Source of the DNA: Ettlia oleoabundans
Lineage: Eukaryota > Chlorophyta > Chlorophyceae > Chlamydomonadales
Direction of reading: 5' to 3'
Length of the DNA: 49,439 bases
Assembly (NCBI GenBank): GCA_019693395.1
Contig: JAAMXP010001286.1
Coordinates: 1-49,439 of the forward strand
Each line of letters begins with the position of its first letter. The stretch's first letter is position 1. A program made the translations under genes and the position numbers. Positions 1 through 9,875 of the stretch are shown one piece after another. The notes under the pieces were generated by a model. The model was given only the letters and a program-made list of their open reading frames with translations, was not told the DNA's origin and made no database searches.

Positions 1-2224
1 AGGCAGGTTACTGAGACATGCTTGGAAAATCTGGGGGAGCACCAAGTCGCACATATCCCGTCTGTAGTCTGCACACAACAGGAAAAATACTTGCACCACG
101 TGTCCCAATTTGTGCCTCTCTCTCCCTTTCTATATACATTTTCACCAAATAAGTTTGTTTGGTCTGTATGACCCCTCACCCAGTTGACCAGATCATCCAC
201 ATCCTTCTCCGTCAAGGTGGGCAGGTCCACAATCACGCCTGGCAGGTTGACGTTCTTGCGCTCCCTGCATAGGTAAACATGAAGGCATATTAAAAGCGAG
301 ACGGGGCAGGGGCAAGGGTATGCACGACAGAACAGATGTACACTCAACAACATGATTTATTTGAAACATCAACACAAGCTCAGTTCACATTCGCCAAGAG
401 ATGGGTGAGCATGAAAAAGTGCCCCTTCTGTCAGCCACCCTTCCCGAGGACAACAGTTTGCAAGCGCATTCAAGCCATCCACTGTACCACACACACAAAC
501 AACCATAAAGCCAGCTGCAACAAGAAGCCTCAAGAGTGCACCGCCCCTGGCCTGCCACAGGCACGGGGTGCACGCATGCACGCACCCCAGGGTGGCTGTG
601 TTGAGGCACTTGACGCGCACGGTGCCGGCCTTAGGGTCGGTATCCAACACCTCAAGGGAGATGGATCCATCGGCGCACAGGATGGTGCTGCCCTTCTTCA
701 CGTCCTGCACACACACATACACCACAACACCGCACACGAACAGAGAGTCACACACACATCAGAACAGCGCAAGCGAATAGAGTTGTGATGGGTGGTTACC
801 TTGGGTTGCAAGGAGCGAGCAGGGAAGGGAGTAACTGAACCAACCACCACCAAATGACCCAACTGCAAGTATTTATCTCTGCATGATAAGCTGATAGTAG
901 GGCAAGGAGCGAGCAAAGGGACCCCCCCGCCTGTTGCTAACGCAAACAGTATTGTGAGACCGCAAGATAGGAGGGTGGAAAAGGCATACACAAAGAGAGA
1001 TGAAAGCCGAGAGGACCTTGCTACTTCCTCACAACTAGTTGCGCACGGCTGCCCATGGTTGATCAGAGGCCGCCCCCATCCCCACCCAACCCCCACTCAA
1101 TCCTAGTGCCGCTCAGCCCCTGCCCCTCCCTTGCCTGAGCACACCACCTACCTGTGCCAGTTTGGCGTACGACATGGAGATAAGGTCCTTGTTGCCCTTG
1201 ATGCTGTAATCTGTAGTGATGGTCAGCTCCGCCCCTGCTTCCAGCGTGACAGGCTTCTCGTTCTCTAGAAAGCCGGTGCGGATCTCGGGACCCTGCGGTG
1301 CGCAAAACGATGGGCAGGTTCCTTGTGTGCCTGTGGTGCTATTACCGCTTCAAACTCCTTCCACGTGCCACTTTGTTTTTACCTTCATATTCTTCCTTAC
1401 ACAATCTGACTTGATGATTGACTTGTCCTGTTGACAGTTTGGCAGTAGAAGAAGGCAGGGAGGCCCGCAGGCAGCAAGCGGCCAGCACCCACCTTTGTGT
1501 CGAGCATGACGGCACACATGATGCGCGTCTCCCGCATGGCTGCCCGCAAGTTGTTCAAAGTCTCCTGGTGGTACTCATGAGACCCGTGAGAGAAGTTGAA
1601 GCGCGCTATGTTCATGCCGCTGCGCAGCATCTCGCACAGGATGGGCACCCTGCACCGACAGAAGGGTGCTAGTCACAATGGGGAACGAGGGGCGGTTAAG
1701 GACATACAGCAACCAACAAGGGGCAATAACTGAGCTGGGATGACAGCTAACAAGATGGGAGGGATGATGGTGAATGGGATGCGGTAGGTAACAAGAAGGG
1801 CAGGCGGGCTGCACAAGGTGAGCAGTTGGCGATCAGCGCAAATGCACCAGGGAAGCAGAGATCGCCTACAGCCAGGCCTCTACTCACTCGCGGCAGGCCG
1901 GGCCCAGGGTGCAAATAATCTGCATTCCGAAAAGCAATTGGGAACGTAGGGAGGTGCCATGCATGCGGTGAAAAGGCACACAGACAGGCGCACGGGCAGG
2001 CTGCAGCTATGCCGCTTGCGGGTGTGAGCGTTGCGCCGTGCCCAGCCACGCCTTGCCAGCTTGCGGAGACCGGCGCACGATCCGTTTCTAGATAGTGCGC
2101 TATACACATGGCTGTGTGAAATGGGCCTGGCAGCAAAGCTGGCGGCTTGATGCGTGAGGGGCTGGACCCCCCGCAGTGCGCATTACCGGCCTGCACCCCT
2201 TACCTTGGTCTTATTCACCGGCAT
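1..2224 (-). CDS. Pyruvate kinase, cytosolic type, C-terminal part missing at window edge
   Basis: Catalyses phosphoenolpyruvate + ADP to pyruvate + ATP, the last step of glycolysis. Six exons can be joined on the minus strand: 2204-2224, 1888-1919, 1493-1649, 1152-1292, 586-704, 180-264. The first exon is only seven codons (MPVNKTK) and joins in phase to IICTLGPACRE, giving the family's N-terminal TK-IICTLGP motif. RSGMNIARFNFSHG (substrate and K+ binding region), VMLDTKGPEIRTG and the B-domain follow, then ERKNVNLPG and LTEKDVDDLVNW. The remaining barrel and the C-terminal regulatory domain lie left of base 1; bases 1-179 look like intron. The very short N-terminus leaves no room for a transit peptide, so a cytosolic enzyme is inferred. 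The neighbouring ZIP gene is on the same strand, 713 bp upstream. Confidence 0.93.
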
Positions 2225-2937
2225 GACGGTATTGCTGAGAATTGCATCCACTCCCACCACCTTTTGAGCTGCCTCTCCCATTCTGGCTTACTGGGTTGCT
2301 GGCTAGGTGGGGACTCCACAAGCGATTAATACAATGGGGCAGCCTCAACAAAAATCAAACGCAATCAGCGGCATGCAATGCGGCCGCGCAACAACTCAGC
2401 TGCTAGTGCCAGTCAGCCGGATCATGCTTGGCAGGCGAGGCATGCGTACCCTTAAGCTCCTTCATTCAATCATGAAACGCCAGAGTTCATGTGGGCCAAC
2501 AAATGCCGGCAATTTTTGTTACACAGAGCTGCTTGAATCAGGAAGGGCAGCGGCGGCGGGCGCACACTTGGATATCAACAGAGTGAGAAGGGCACGGGAT
2601 AACAAGGTAAGAGGCGACAGTGTCAAAAGGGAAACAAAAGGTACACTGAGAAGCAGAAAGGTAGTGTACATTGAAGTGAAGGCCGACCGCAGTTTGCAGG
2701 TAAGGCAAACATGGCCTACAACAGCCCACCCAGACGCAGCTACCGTCGCCGCAGGCATGCGGCAAGCAGGCGGGCAGACTTGCGTGAGTGCCTGCCCAGG
2801 GCAGTGAAAAAAAAAGGTATTTGACACGGAAATAGGGGATGTTAAGCAATGTCATGTGCGCAGCGGGTCACTGCGGTTCATTTCAGGCGTGTGTTGATCG
2901 ATTTATCAGTAGCGCAGCCAGACGCAAAATTGGGACA
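2225..2937. other. Intergenic region between pyruvate kinase start and ZIP stop
   Basis: Both flanking genes are on the minus strand, so this holds the 3' UTR of the ZIP gene and the promoter of pyruvate kinase. A TGTAA poly(A)-signal-like motif on the minus strand (2519-2523) lies about 415 nt after the ZIP stop. An A-rich run sits near 2806-2816. Open frames here show no family resemblance. Confidence 0.5.
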
Positions 2938-4953
2938 TCAAACGTAGAAGAGCGTGGCCCCCATCAGAACCATGCCCAACACGATGCCCAAAAACATTCG
3001 GCCGTCATCGCGACAGCGCTTGGCCTCAGGCCACAGCTCCAGCAGTGACACAGCCGCCATCAGCCCACCAACAAAGCCAAGGATGTAATGCAGCCGCTCC
3101 TCTGTGAGAAATGGCTTCACCAGTAGCAAAGCCAGCAGCGCGCCCAGCGGTTCAGACAGCCCTGAGGCGGTGGCCAGGCCTAGCGCCTTCCACCGGCTGC
3201 CCGTGGCAGCATACATGGGCGCAGCCACAATCACGCCCTGCAAGCAGATGCGGGCGGGGTTGGGGCAGCAGCATGTGGCAAGCGTTTACAGCCATGCGAC
3301 ATGCAACAGCACGCAGATGACTGCATTGCACTGGACTGTCAGCTGCAGGGCAGTTTTTGCTGCCCAGATTGCACGCACGGGGCTGCGTAATGTTGTGCCC
3401 AGCGGCATACCTCAGGAATATTGTGCAGGGCAATGGCCACCGCCATAATCGGGCCAAAATCTGTAAAGGCTGCGAAGGCCACCGCAAACCCCTGCAGGCG
3501 CGAACAACAGGGAACGCTCAGTCCATCAGCTGACAGCTTGCTGAAGAAGCCACCAATGACAAATACACAAAGGCAAGAGACACCCATGATGCAGGCGCAA
3601 GCATCGTCCGCACCTCGGGCAAATTATGGAGCGTCATTGTCACGGCCATAAGCAATCTGCAGGGATGTCAGCACAGATGAGCCTGTTTCAACCCACCAGC
3701 AAAATCAGTGTTGTTGCGCCATAAAGCAGATGACCCACGTAGGCCCACGTTTAGATCGCAGCCTTTAAATTAGAATTAGTGCCACTACAACAACATGCCA
3801 CTCAGGTTCCAAGGCACCGTGCCGCCACAAAGACCAGCCGGCAATCTCACCCTAGGCGCAACAGTTGCCGCGGGCGCAGGCGCTGTACACGGGACGCGCT
3901 GTTCAGGCTGCCATTCAGGGTGGTGCCGTTGCCTGCGCTGCAGTGGCTACCGTTGCTGCTGCTTGGTCGCGGCAAGAGTTGCCGACTGCCTAACGTGGCG
4001 TCAGCCACCACATCTGCCGTTGCTGCGCTGCCTGCTGCTCCCCCTCCATTGCTGGTTCTGGCAATGGAGCGCCGCTCTGGCTGGCTGCTGCCACCGCTGT
4101 CCTGCCGCTCCACCCTGCCAGGGCTGCTCATGATCGGCAGCTCCAGCTTTTCGTCATCTAAAAGCTGCACCGGAGGCAACAATGGCAAGCGCACATCGCA
4201 CTTCAGCAAGCTGCTTGAACACCCGCAATGGCAGGTAGGAAGTGGTGATGCAACCAATGGCCAGCGCTGACGGCAGGCTGCCCTTGTTTGCTGCAGGAGT
4301 ACCGTATGAAGGCCGCACACCTTGTCAAAATCTCTATGTGCGTGGTCCTGCTCATGGTGGTGGGGCCCAAAGTCGGGGATGAAGGGTTGCGCCACTTGGT
4401 ACAGCAGTGCGCCCAGCCCAAAGGCCACCGTGATTGTTGGCCAGCCATGGTTCATTGCGTTGTGAATCCACCTGCTCAACAGTTTTCAACGCAATTGGCG
4501 ACTCAGTATACATCGCTGCATGATAGATTAATGTTTGCGAGTCTGCAGGTGTATGCAGGCAGCACAAGATGCGCCATCTTAAACCAGCTAGGGCTGCACA
4601 TGCGGGGCACTTGCAACTCACATCTCTGCGACCGACAGCAAGAACATGACGCCGATGGCATTTCCCAGCAGGAAGGCCAACAGTGAATCATCTGGCTGTT
4701 TGATCACCTGCAAGGCAACAAAGGCATCATGACAGAGTTGAAACTCAGGAGGCTGGCAGAGCGGGCAGACCGGCGGGGTTCAAGCGGCGGCGGTGCACCG
4801 AGCAGTTTCCATGCGTTTCCGGGCTGGCCCCACGTTGCTCTGCATGTAGGGGCCGCGTACCGCAAATGCTGCGCCCACTGAGGTGCTGAGCCCAGCAAAC
4901 GTGGTGAGCGTCAGAGCCCAGGACTCCTCCTGACTCAGCCAAGGAAACTTCAT
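2938..4953 (-). CDS. ZIP family metal transporter (ZupT/GufA-like)
   Basis: Predicted integral membrane importer of Zn2+/Fe2+ or related divalent cations. Seven exons in phase: 4861-4953, 4622-4707, 4319-4471, 3851-4210, 3614-3656, 3411-3491, 2938-3237, giving 371 residues. The start is the ATG in MKFPWLSQEES. Membrane segments are evident in LLAFLLGNAIGVMFLLSVAEM, the VAFGLGALLYQV stretch and the C-terminal half. Both metal-site motifs of the family are present and each is split by an intron exactly between PE and G: TLHNLPE-G and ALHNIPE-G. A roughly 130-residue Ser/Pro/Arg-rich loop, with a histidine cluster (GPHHHEQDHAH) at its start, sits between the N-terminal and C-terminal helices, as in the variable metal-binding loop of ZIPs. 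The exon 3/4 junction uses the second of two adjacent GT donors to keep frame. Substrate and membrane cannot be told from sequence. Confidence 0.9.
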
Positions 4954-5262
4954 TGGCAAGTCAGTAATAATCAATGGCGCCACAGCGCAGCAGGCCGTGC
5001 GCCGAGGAAAAGGGCGATCAAAAAACGCGAGGCGCCCTCTCACAAGTGTCGTGCGGGGCGAGGGTCGGCTCGGAGAGCCATACAGCAATGCCAGACTGTG
5101 TGGCATTGGCACACAGCGCCATGAGCCGGCAATCCGAGGTCATGCCGGGTGCACGAGTTCTGAGTTGTCCCTGGCTGCCACTGGGGAACCCAAGCACACA
5201 GTTTGGGACGCATCAGGCCTCTTTCAGCCGCTTGGCACTCGCCGTGTGTCACGTCGGACACC
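4954..5262. promoter_or_regulatory. Divergent promoter region, ZIP transporter / RPSA
   Basis: 309 bp separate the start codons of the minus-strand ZIP gene and the plus-strand ribosomal protein gene, so both 5' UTRs and promoters must lie here. No TATA box or other defined element could be recognised with confidence. Confidence 0.5.
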
Positions 5263-8200
5263 ATGGCGGAGCTGAACCAGCGCGAGAATGATGTGCAGAT
5301 GCTGCTGGCCAGCCAGGTAGACGGGGGGACTTCGGCATTGTGCATTTCCTCTCAGCACCAACATCAGCCTCTGTTACCGGCGCACTGGGGGCGAAGGCAG
5401 TGCATGGCGCCTCCATGCTCGCCCGCTCATCGCAGCCTTGCTGCCGGCCAGCCGGCCTGGGTCGGCTTGCTGGGCGTACCTGAGCTCAACATCGCTCCCT
5501 GATGCCCGCGCCCCCACGCAGGCCCACCTGGGCACCAAGAACTGCACCGCCGCCATGGAGCGCTACGTCTACCGCCGCCGCACCGACGGCATCTTCGTCT
5601 TCAACCTGGCCAAGACCTGGGAGAAGCTGCAGCTGGCGGCACGCATCATCGTGGCCATTGAGAACCCCCAAGACATAGTGGCCATCTCCGCTCGCCCTTA
5701 CGGCCAGCGCGCGGTGCTGAAGTTTGCGCACTACACCGGTGCCAAGTCCACCGTGGGCCGCCACACCCCCGGTGGGTCCCCATCTTTCAGCTGCACATTG
5801 CTTGCTTGATGGTGGAAAGTATAGTTTGATAACAAGCTGTGTCTTCCTGCATCTGTTGGGTGGCATGCCATGCACGCGGATCAACAGCCAGCAGTTGCAC
5901 GAGGCGCTGATAGCGGGCGAGTGCCTGCAGCCGGAGCCGTCGCCCCCATTCTACGGACAGTGAGTGCACTGGTGTGCAGCAAGCCGCAACCAAGCGATGC
6001 AGCGCCAGCCATGTGATCTCAGCCATTTAGTCCAGCGACATGGCAAAGCAGATGAGCAGCCCGCCCGCGGTAGAAGCGTATCAGCTGGCAGGCGCAATGC
6101 GCTCGGGGTGGTGTTGCCATAGCTGTGCAGCCCCTGGGGCAGTCGCTGCACAGTTTCGCTTCAGCATGGAGCACAGCTGTGCAAGCGCTGCACAGTGCGC
6201 CGGCCACCGCAGCAGGAATTTTTCTAAATAGGCGCTGTGAACGTCTCTCAAGCTTTGACAGAGACATATGCGGCAACCTTTACAGCCACGGATTCAGCGT
6301 AGTGGGACGGGAGTTGTGGGGGGTCAACAACAAAACAGCCATCGAAATGCAGCACACGAGGCGCGGCCGTAGCGCTCGACAGCCCATGTGGGTAGAAACC
6401 TCTGCGTTCTCATGCCGTTGTCTCATACCGGGTGCGTTTTGCTGCCGCGCTGCCCTGCCCGCAGGTGCCTTCACCAACCAGATTCAGAAGGGCTTTGAGG
6501 AGCCTCGCCTGCTGATTGTGACCGACCCCCGCACTGACCACCAGAGCATCAAGGAGGCGGCCTACATGAACATTCCCGTCATCGCCTTCTGCGACACTGA
6601 CTCAGACCTGCAGGTGCGCCTGGGGTCTCATGGTGGGGCATGTAGTGTATTTGCGCAGTGGCATGGTGTATTTGGCTGGTCAATTGTTGTCTTGCCAGCT
6701 GCTGATCCTGTATAATGTGTGAGGGTATTTGGTAGTTATGGTTGGCGTGGGCTTGGGCGCAAGGAATGACACTCCTGCCAGTGAGGTCATACAACAGCAA
6801 GCATGCAAGTCAAGTTGACGGCTCGGGGTAGACCGGCGTTTTGCTTGGTGGATCAAAGCAGCTCAGCTGGCAGCCGGTTTGTTGCAGAGTGGACAGGCGC
6901 AGCTGTAAATCGCAGCAGCAGGCAGATTATGGCTTCGTTGCAGGAAGAGCTTTAGCAAGTCAGCCTGGAGTCATAGATGGGACACAGCCGGCTGGCTGGC
7001 ACATGCTGTGTACCAGCAGTAGGAGCAGTACAGGGCAGGAGCACCTGTTGCAAAAACCTCTCCTATCTGAGCAAGTGCTCACCACTGGGGGTCAGCAGTG
7101 GAGTTTCGGAAGGCGTGCAAATGTGTCAGCCAGGCTTGGCGGGATTTATATGCACTTTCATGTGCAGTTCACACTTTGCGAGGACAGGGTTCCAAGCCAA
7201 GAGGCTGCAGTTGGCGGCTGATTATCGCATGGCAGCACTACGCAGCTCAAGGCGACGCTGACCCGCACACTCCCCGGTTGCTGCCGTGTGCCCGCTTGCC
7301 TGTTGAGTGTGCCCTGCTCCCAGTCGATATGTGCCAGGCTGTAGTGTTTATTGCATTGTGCTGAGCCTTCTACCGCGCTATGCCTGTTGTGGTCCTGCCA
7401 TGCAGGGTGTGGATGTTGCCATCCCCGCCAACAACAAGGGCAAGCACTCCATCGGTGTGCTGTACTACCTGCTGACTCGCATGGTGCTGATGATGCGCGG
7501 GTCCGTCAGCGCGACCGCCCCCTGGGACGTCATGGTCGACATGTTCTTCTACCGCGAGCCCGGTGAGTGTCGAGAGTGGTGCGCAACAGCTGTTCTCGGG
7601 GGACATACCAGTGGACGGGAAGGGGAGGAAGAGAAGATGGGAGCCCGTCTCTTTCCTTCCCTCATCTCCTCCCTTTTGTCCCCACCCTTCCCACCCCACA
7701 GAGGAGGCCAAGGAGGCTGAGGAGGGTGCTGAGCAGCCCGCCGCTGAGTACGGTGCCGAGTTTGCGGCCCAGGCGCTGCCGGGTGCCGAGGAGGGCTACG
7801 ACGCTTACGGGTGAGCTTTGGGGCTAGCAGGGCAGTGCATGCAGGGCTGTGAGCCAGCAGAGATGCTGCTGTGTATGCCTCGTCTCGACATGAGCAGCTC
7901 AGCGTACTTGTCGGCAGTCTGCGCCCCCCACCCTCGCTTGCTGGTGTTGAGATAATATCCATGGCTGTTTCGTTGGGGTAAAGTTATCACTTTAAAGGAG
8001 GTTGTGCGAAAGTTCAGCAAGGCAGCTGCCGAAAGCCATGCAGCAGCTGTCCACGCTGATGTGCCTGATAGTGGTGCAGGTTGCCAACTGTAATCCTTCA
8101 TCTGCATGCTGACTGAGCGTCAGGCGCTGCTCCCTTGCTGCTCTCCACTTGCAGCTACAACCCCTCCGGCGGTTTTGAGACTGCCGCCGGCTTCGAGGCT

Positions 8201-8293
8201 GCCGCTGGCTTTGAGGCCGCCCCTGCCCCTGCCCCAGATGCTGCGGCCTTTGCCGCCGCCCCTGCTCCTGAGTTTGGCGCCGCCGGCTACTAA
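5263..8293 (+). CDS. RPSA: 40S ribosomal protein SA (uS2)
   Basis: Small-subunit ribosomal protein uS2 of the eukaryotic type. Six exons: 5263-5316, 5522-5771, 6465-6613, 7406-7562, 7702-7810, 8155-8293, giving 285 residues, the usual family length. It starts [18 protein letters not shown], then [62 protein letters not shown] and [12 protein letters not shown], all diagnostic. The last two exons encode an acidic, alanine-rich tail with GFE(A/T)A repeats, replacing the animal laminin-receptor tail. The largest intron (6614-7405) is 792 bp. Exon bases are strongly GC-rich at third positions, as expected for a highly expressed gene. Identification is secure; exact splice points rest on phase agreement. 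Confidence 0.97.
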
Positions 8294-9055
8294 GCAGGCC
8301 AAAGCACGCTGCTAGCCGGGATAGCGAAGCCCATGGGAGAAGCAGCCTGCCGCCGTCGCGTGATAGGGCAGGGCGGCGCTGTCCCAGCCGGCAGTCGCGG
8401 CTGAATTGTGGACTGGTTCCACCCGTCTTGGCAGGCGTGCAGCAGGGAGTCGGCTGCGGGCCTGCCGGCTGATTGGTCCTTAGATGATGATGCATTTCCC
8501 TTGTCGCCCCGCGTTTGGGTGGGGCGCTGTGCCCGACATTACCTGACTTCCTCCGCTGCAGGACGTGCCTGCTGGGAGGCAGCAAGCCCTTGCAGTTGCG
8601 CCTCGCTTGTAACTGACAAAACTTACAGCGCAGCAGAATACAAGGCTTACAGGGCCTGGGGGAGGTGCAGGCAGGGGAAAGAGGAGAAGCAGTTGGTGTG
8701 CGGTTGACATTTGCAGGCAAGTGAGCAGGGACATTGGGAGAACAGCAAATGAAGCTTGAGAGGAGGCAACGCCAGGAGGCACATGCTATTGTTGGAATGG
8801 ACAGCTGGCTGCAAAGATTGTTTGCAAACAAAGGAACTGCCAGAGTGATTGCACACAGAGAACAGGTGAATTTGGGAGTAATCAGCAGCTCTCCTAGTGA
8901 AGCAGAAGCAGAGCGCACAGATTATTACGGCAAGGAGCAATTATACGCCTTCAGCACCAGCCAAAAACCAACAAATGCAGCAAGCGGAAGACGCATTGTG
9001 GCCAGTGCACAGAAATTTACACAGGAACCAACCACCAGGATCAGCCAGCAATTTG
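8294..9055. other. Convergent 3' region, RPSA / SDHAF1
   Basis: Holds the 3' UTRs of the two converging genes. A TGTAA motif at 8608-8612 on the plus strand is a plausible poly(A) signal for RPSA, about 315 nt after its stop. No additional gene is supported. Confidence 0.45.
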
Positions 9056-9617
9056 TCATCGCCTGGACTGCAGCTGCACGCCCGTCACATCCGCTGCCTC
9101 CACTAGCTCCAGCTGCCGCCTACCTGTGCGTATCAAGTGCTCAACGAGTTGGTAATCTTTCCGGCTCACTGAGCGATACCTGCAGGGGTGAGAGGGCTTA
9201 GAATTTAACTTCCCATGATTTTCTGCCAATGCTTGATGCGGTAGCCCGATTGAGAAGGCTTGAAGTCGCAGCAACGGGACCATAGGGCAGAGATGTGCAA
9301 ACCGGTTGGAACAACATCATTCGGACATATTTAAAGCGCTGGGTGAATGTAAACCCACCTCTCAATTTCTGCCCGAGCGTGTGCCGCTATCGACTCGCCC
9401 CCCTGCTGCTCCTTAGCACGCGACACCCTTAGCACGCTTCGGTATAGGCTCAGGACTTGCCTCTGCAATACATCAGCATGAGCGACGGCAAAAGCGGTAA
9501 CTGGCGGCACTGGGTGAACCACAGGTGGGCATGCGAGCACGATACAGCGGGCAAAAAAGGTAAAAGCGTACTGCAGCGTGCCTGCAGGCCTGACAGCCTG
9601 GGTGCTCGTGCAGTCAT
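9056..9617 (-). CDS. SDHAF1: Succinate dehydrogenase assembly factor 1 (LYR motif protein)
   Basis: Small mitochondrial matrix chaperone of the LYRM family that helps insert iron-sulfur clusters into the SDHB subunit of respiratory complex II. Three exons in phase: 9582-9617, 9359-9462, 9056-9179, giving 87 residues. The N-terminus MTARAPRLSGLQ joins RQVLSLYRSVLR, which carries the LYR tripeptide, and the C-terminal exon has the second signature, EHLIRTGRRQLELV. The end of exon 1 is followed by GCACGC, so intron 1 would use a GC donor; this is required to attach the start codon and matches plant homologues, which begin with a similar ...RLSG(L/M)Q sequence. The gene is easily missed because the longest open frame across it is on the other strand. 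Confidence 0.85.
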
Positions 9618-9875
9618 TCGCAGAATGTAGCTGAGTGCAGTCTTAGGGATGGACTTTTGGTCCCCAGATCAGGCACATGTCAGTGAAATTCGGATAATGA
9701 CGGGGCTCTTTGTGCCGATGACCCAACAGGAACCATTCCAAGGGGAGTGTTCTCCGTGTCTTTCTTAGACGCTCCGCCGTGGCACGGAAGGACCAGGATC
9801 CCTTCCGGGCTTCCTTCAAACACTCAAAATTCAATTACAGGGCCTGCGACGACCCCTATACGCAGCCAGGCCACA
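9618..9875. promoter_or_regulatory. Divergent promoter region, SDHAF1 / Alfin-Tudor gene
   Basis: 258 bp between the two start codons, on opposite strands. Must contain both promoters and 5' UTRs. No defined element recognised. Confidence 0.45.

Noticed and set aside
7992..8918. 308-codon minus-strand open frame
   Set aside because: Antisense to the last RPSA exon and its 3' region; composition is Arg/Pro/Ser-rich with no domain. A GC-rich shadow.
8734..9201. 155-codon plus-strand open frame
   Set aside because: Overlaps SDHAF1 exons on the other strand, where the family match is clear; this frame has no recognisable motif.
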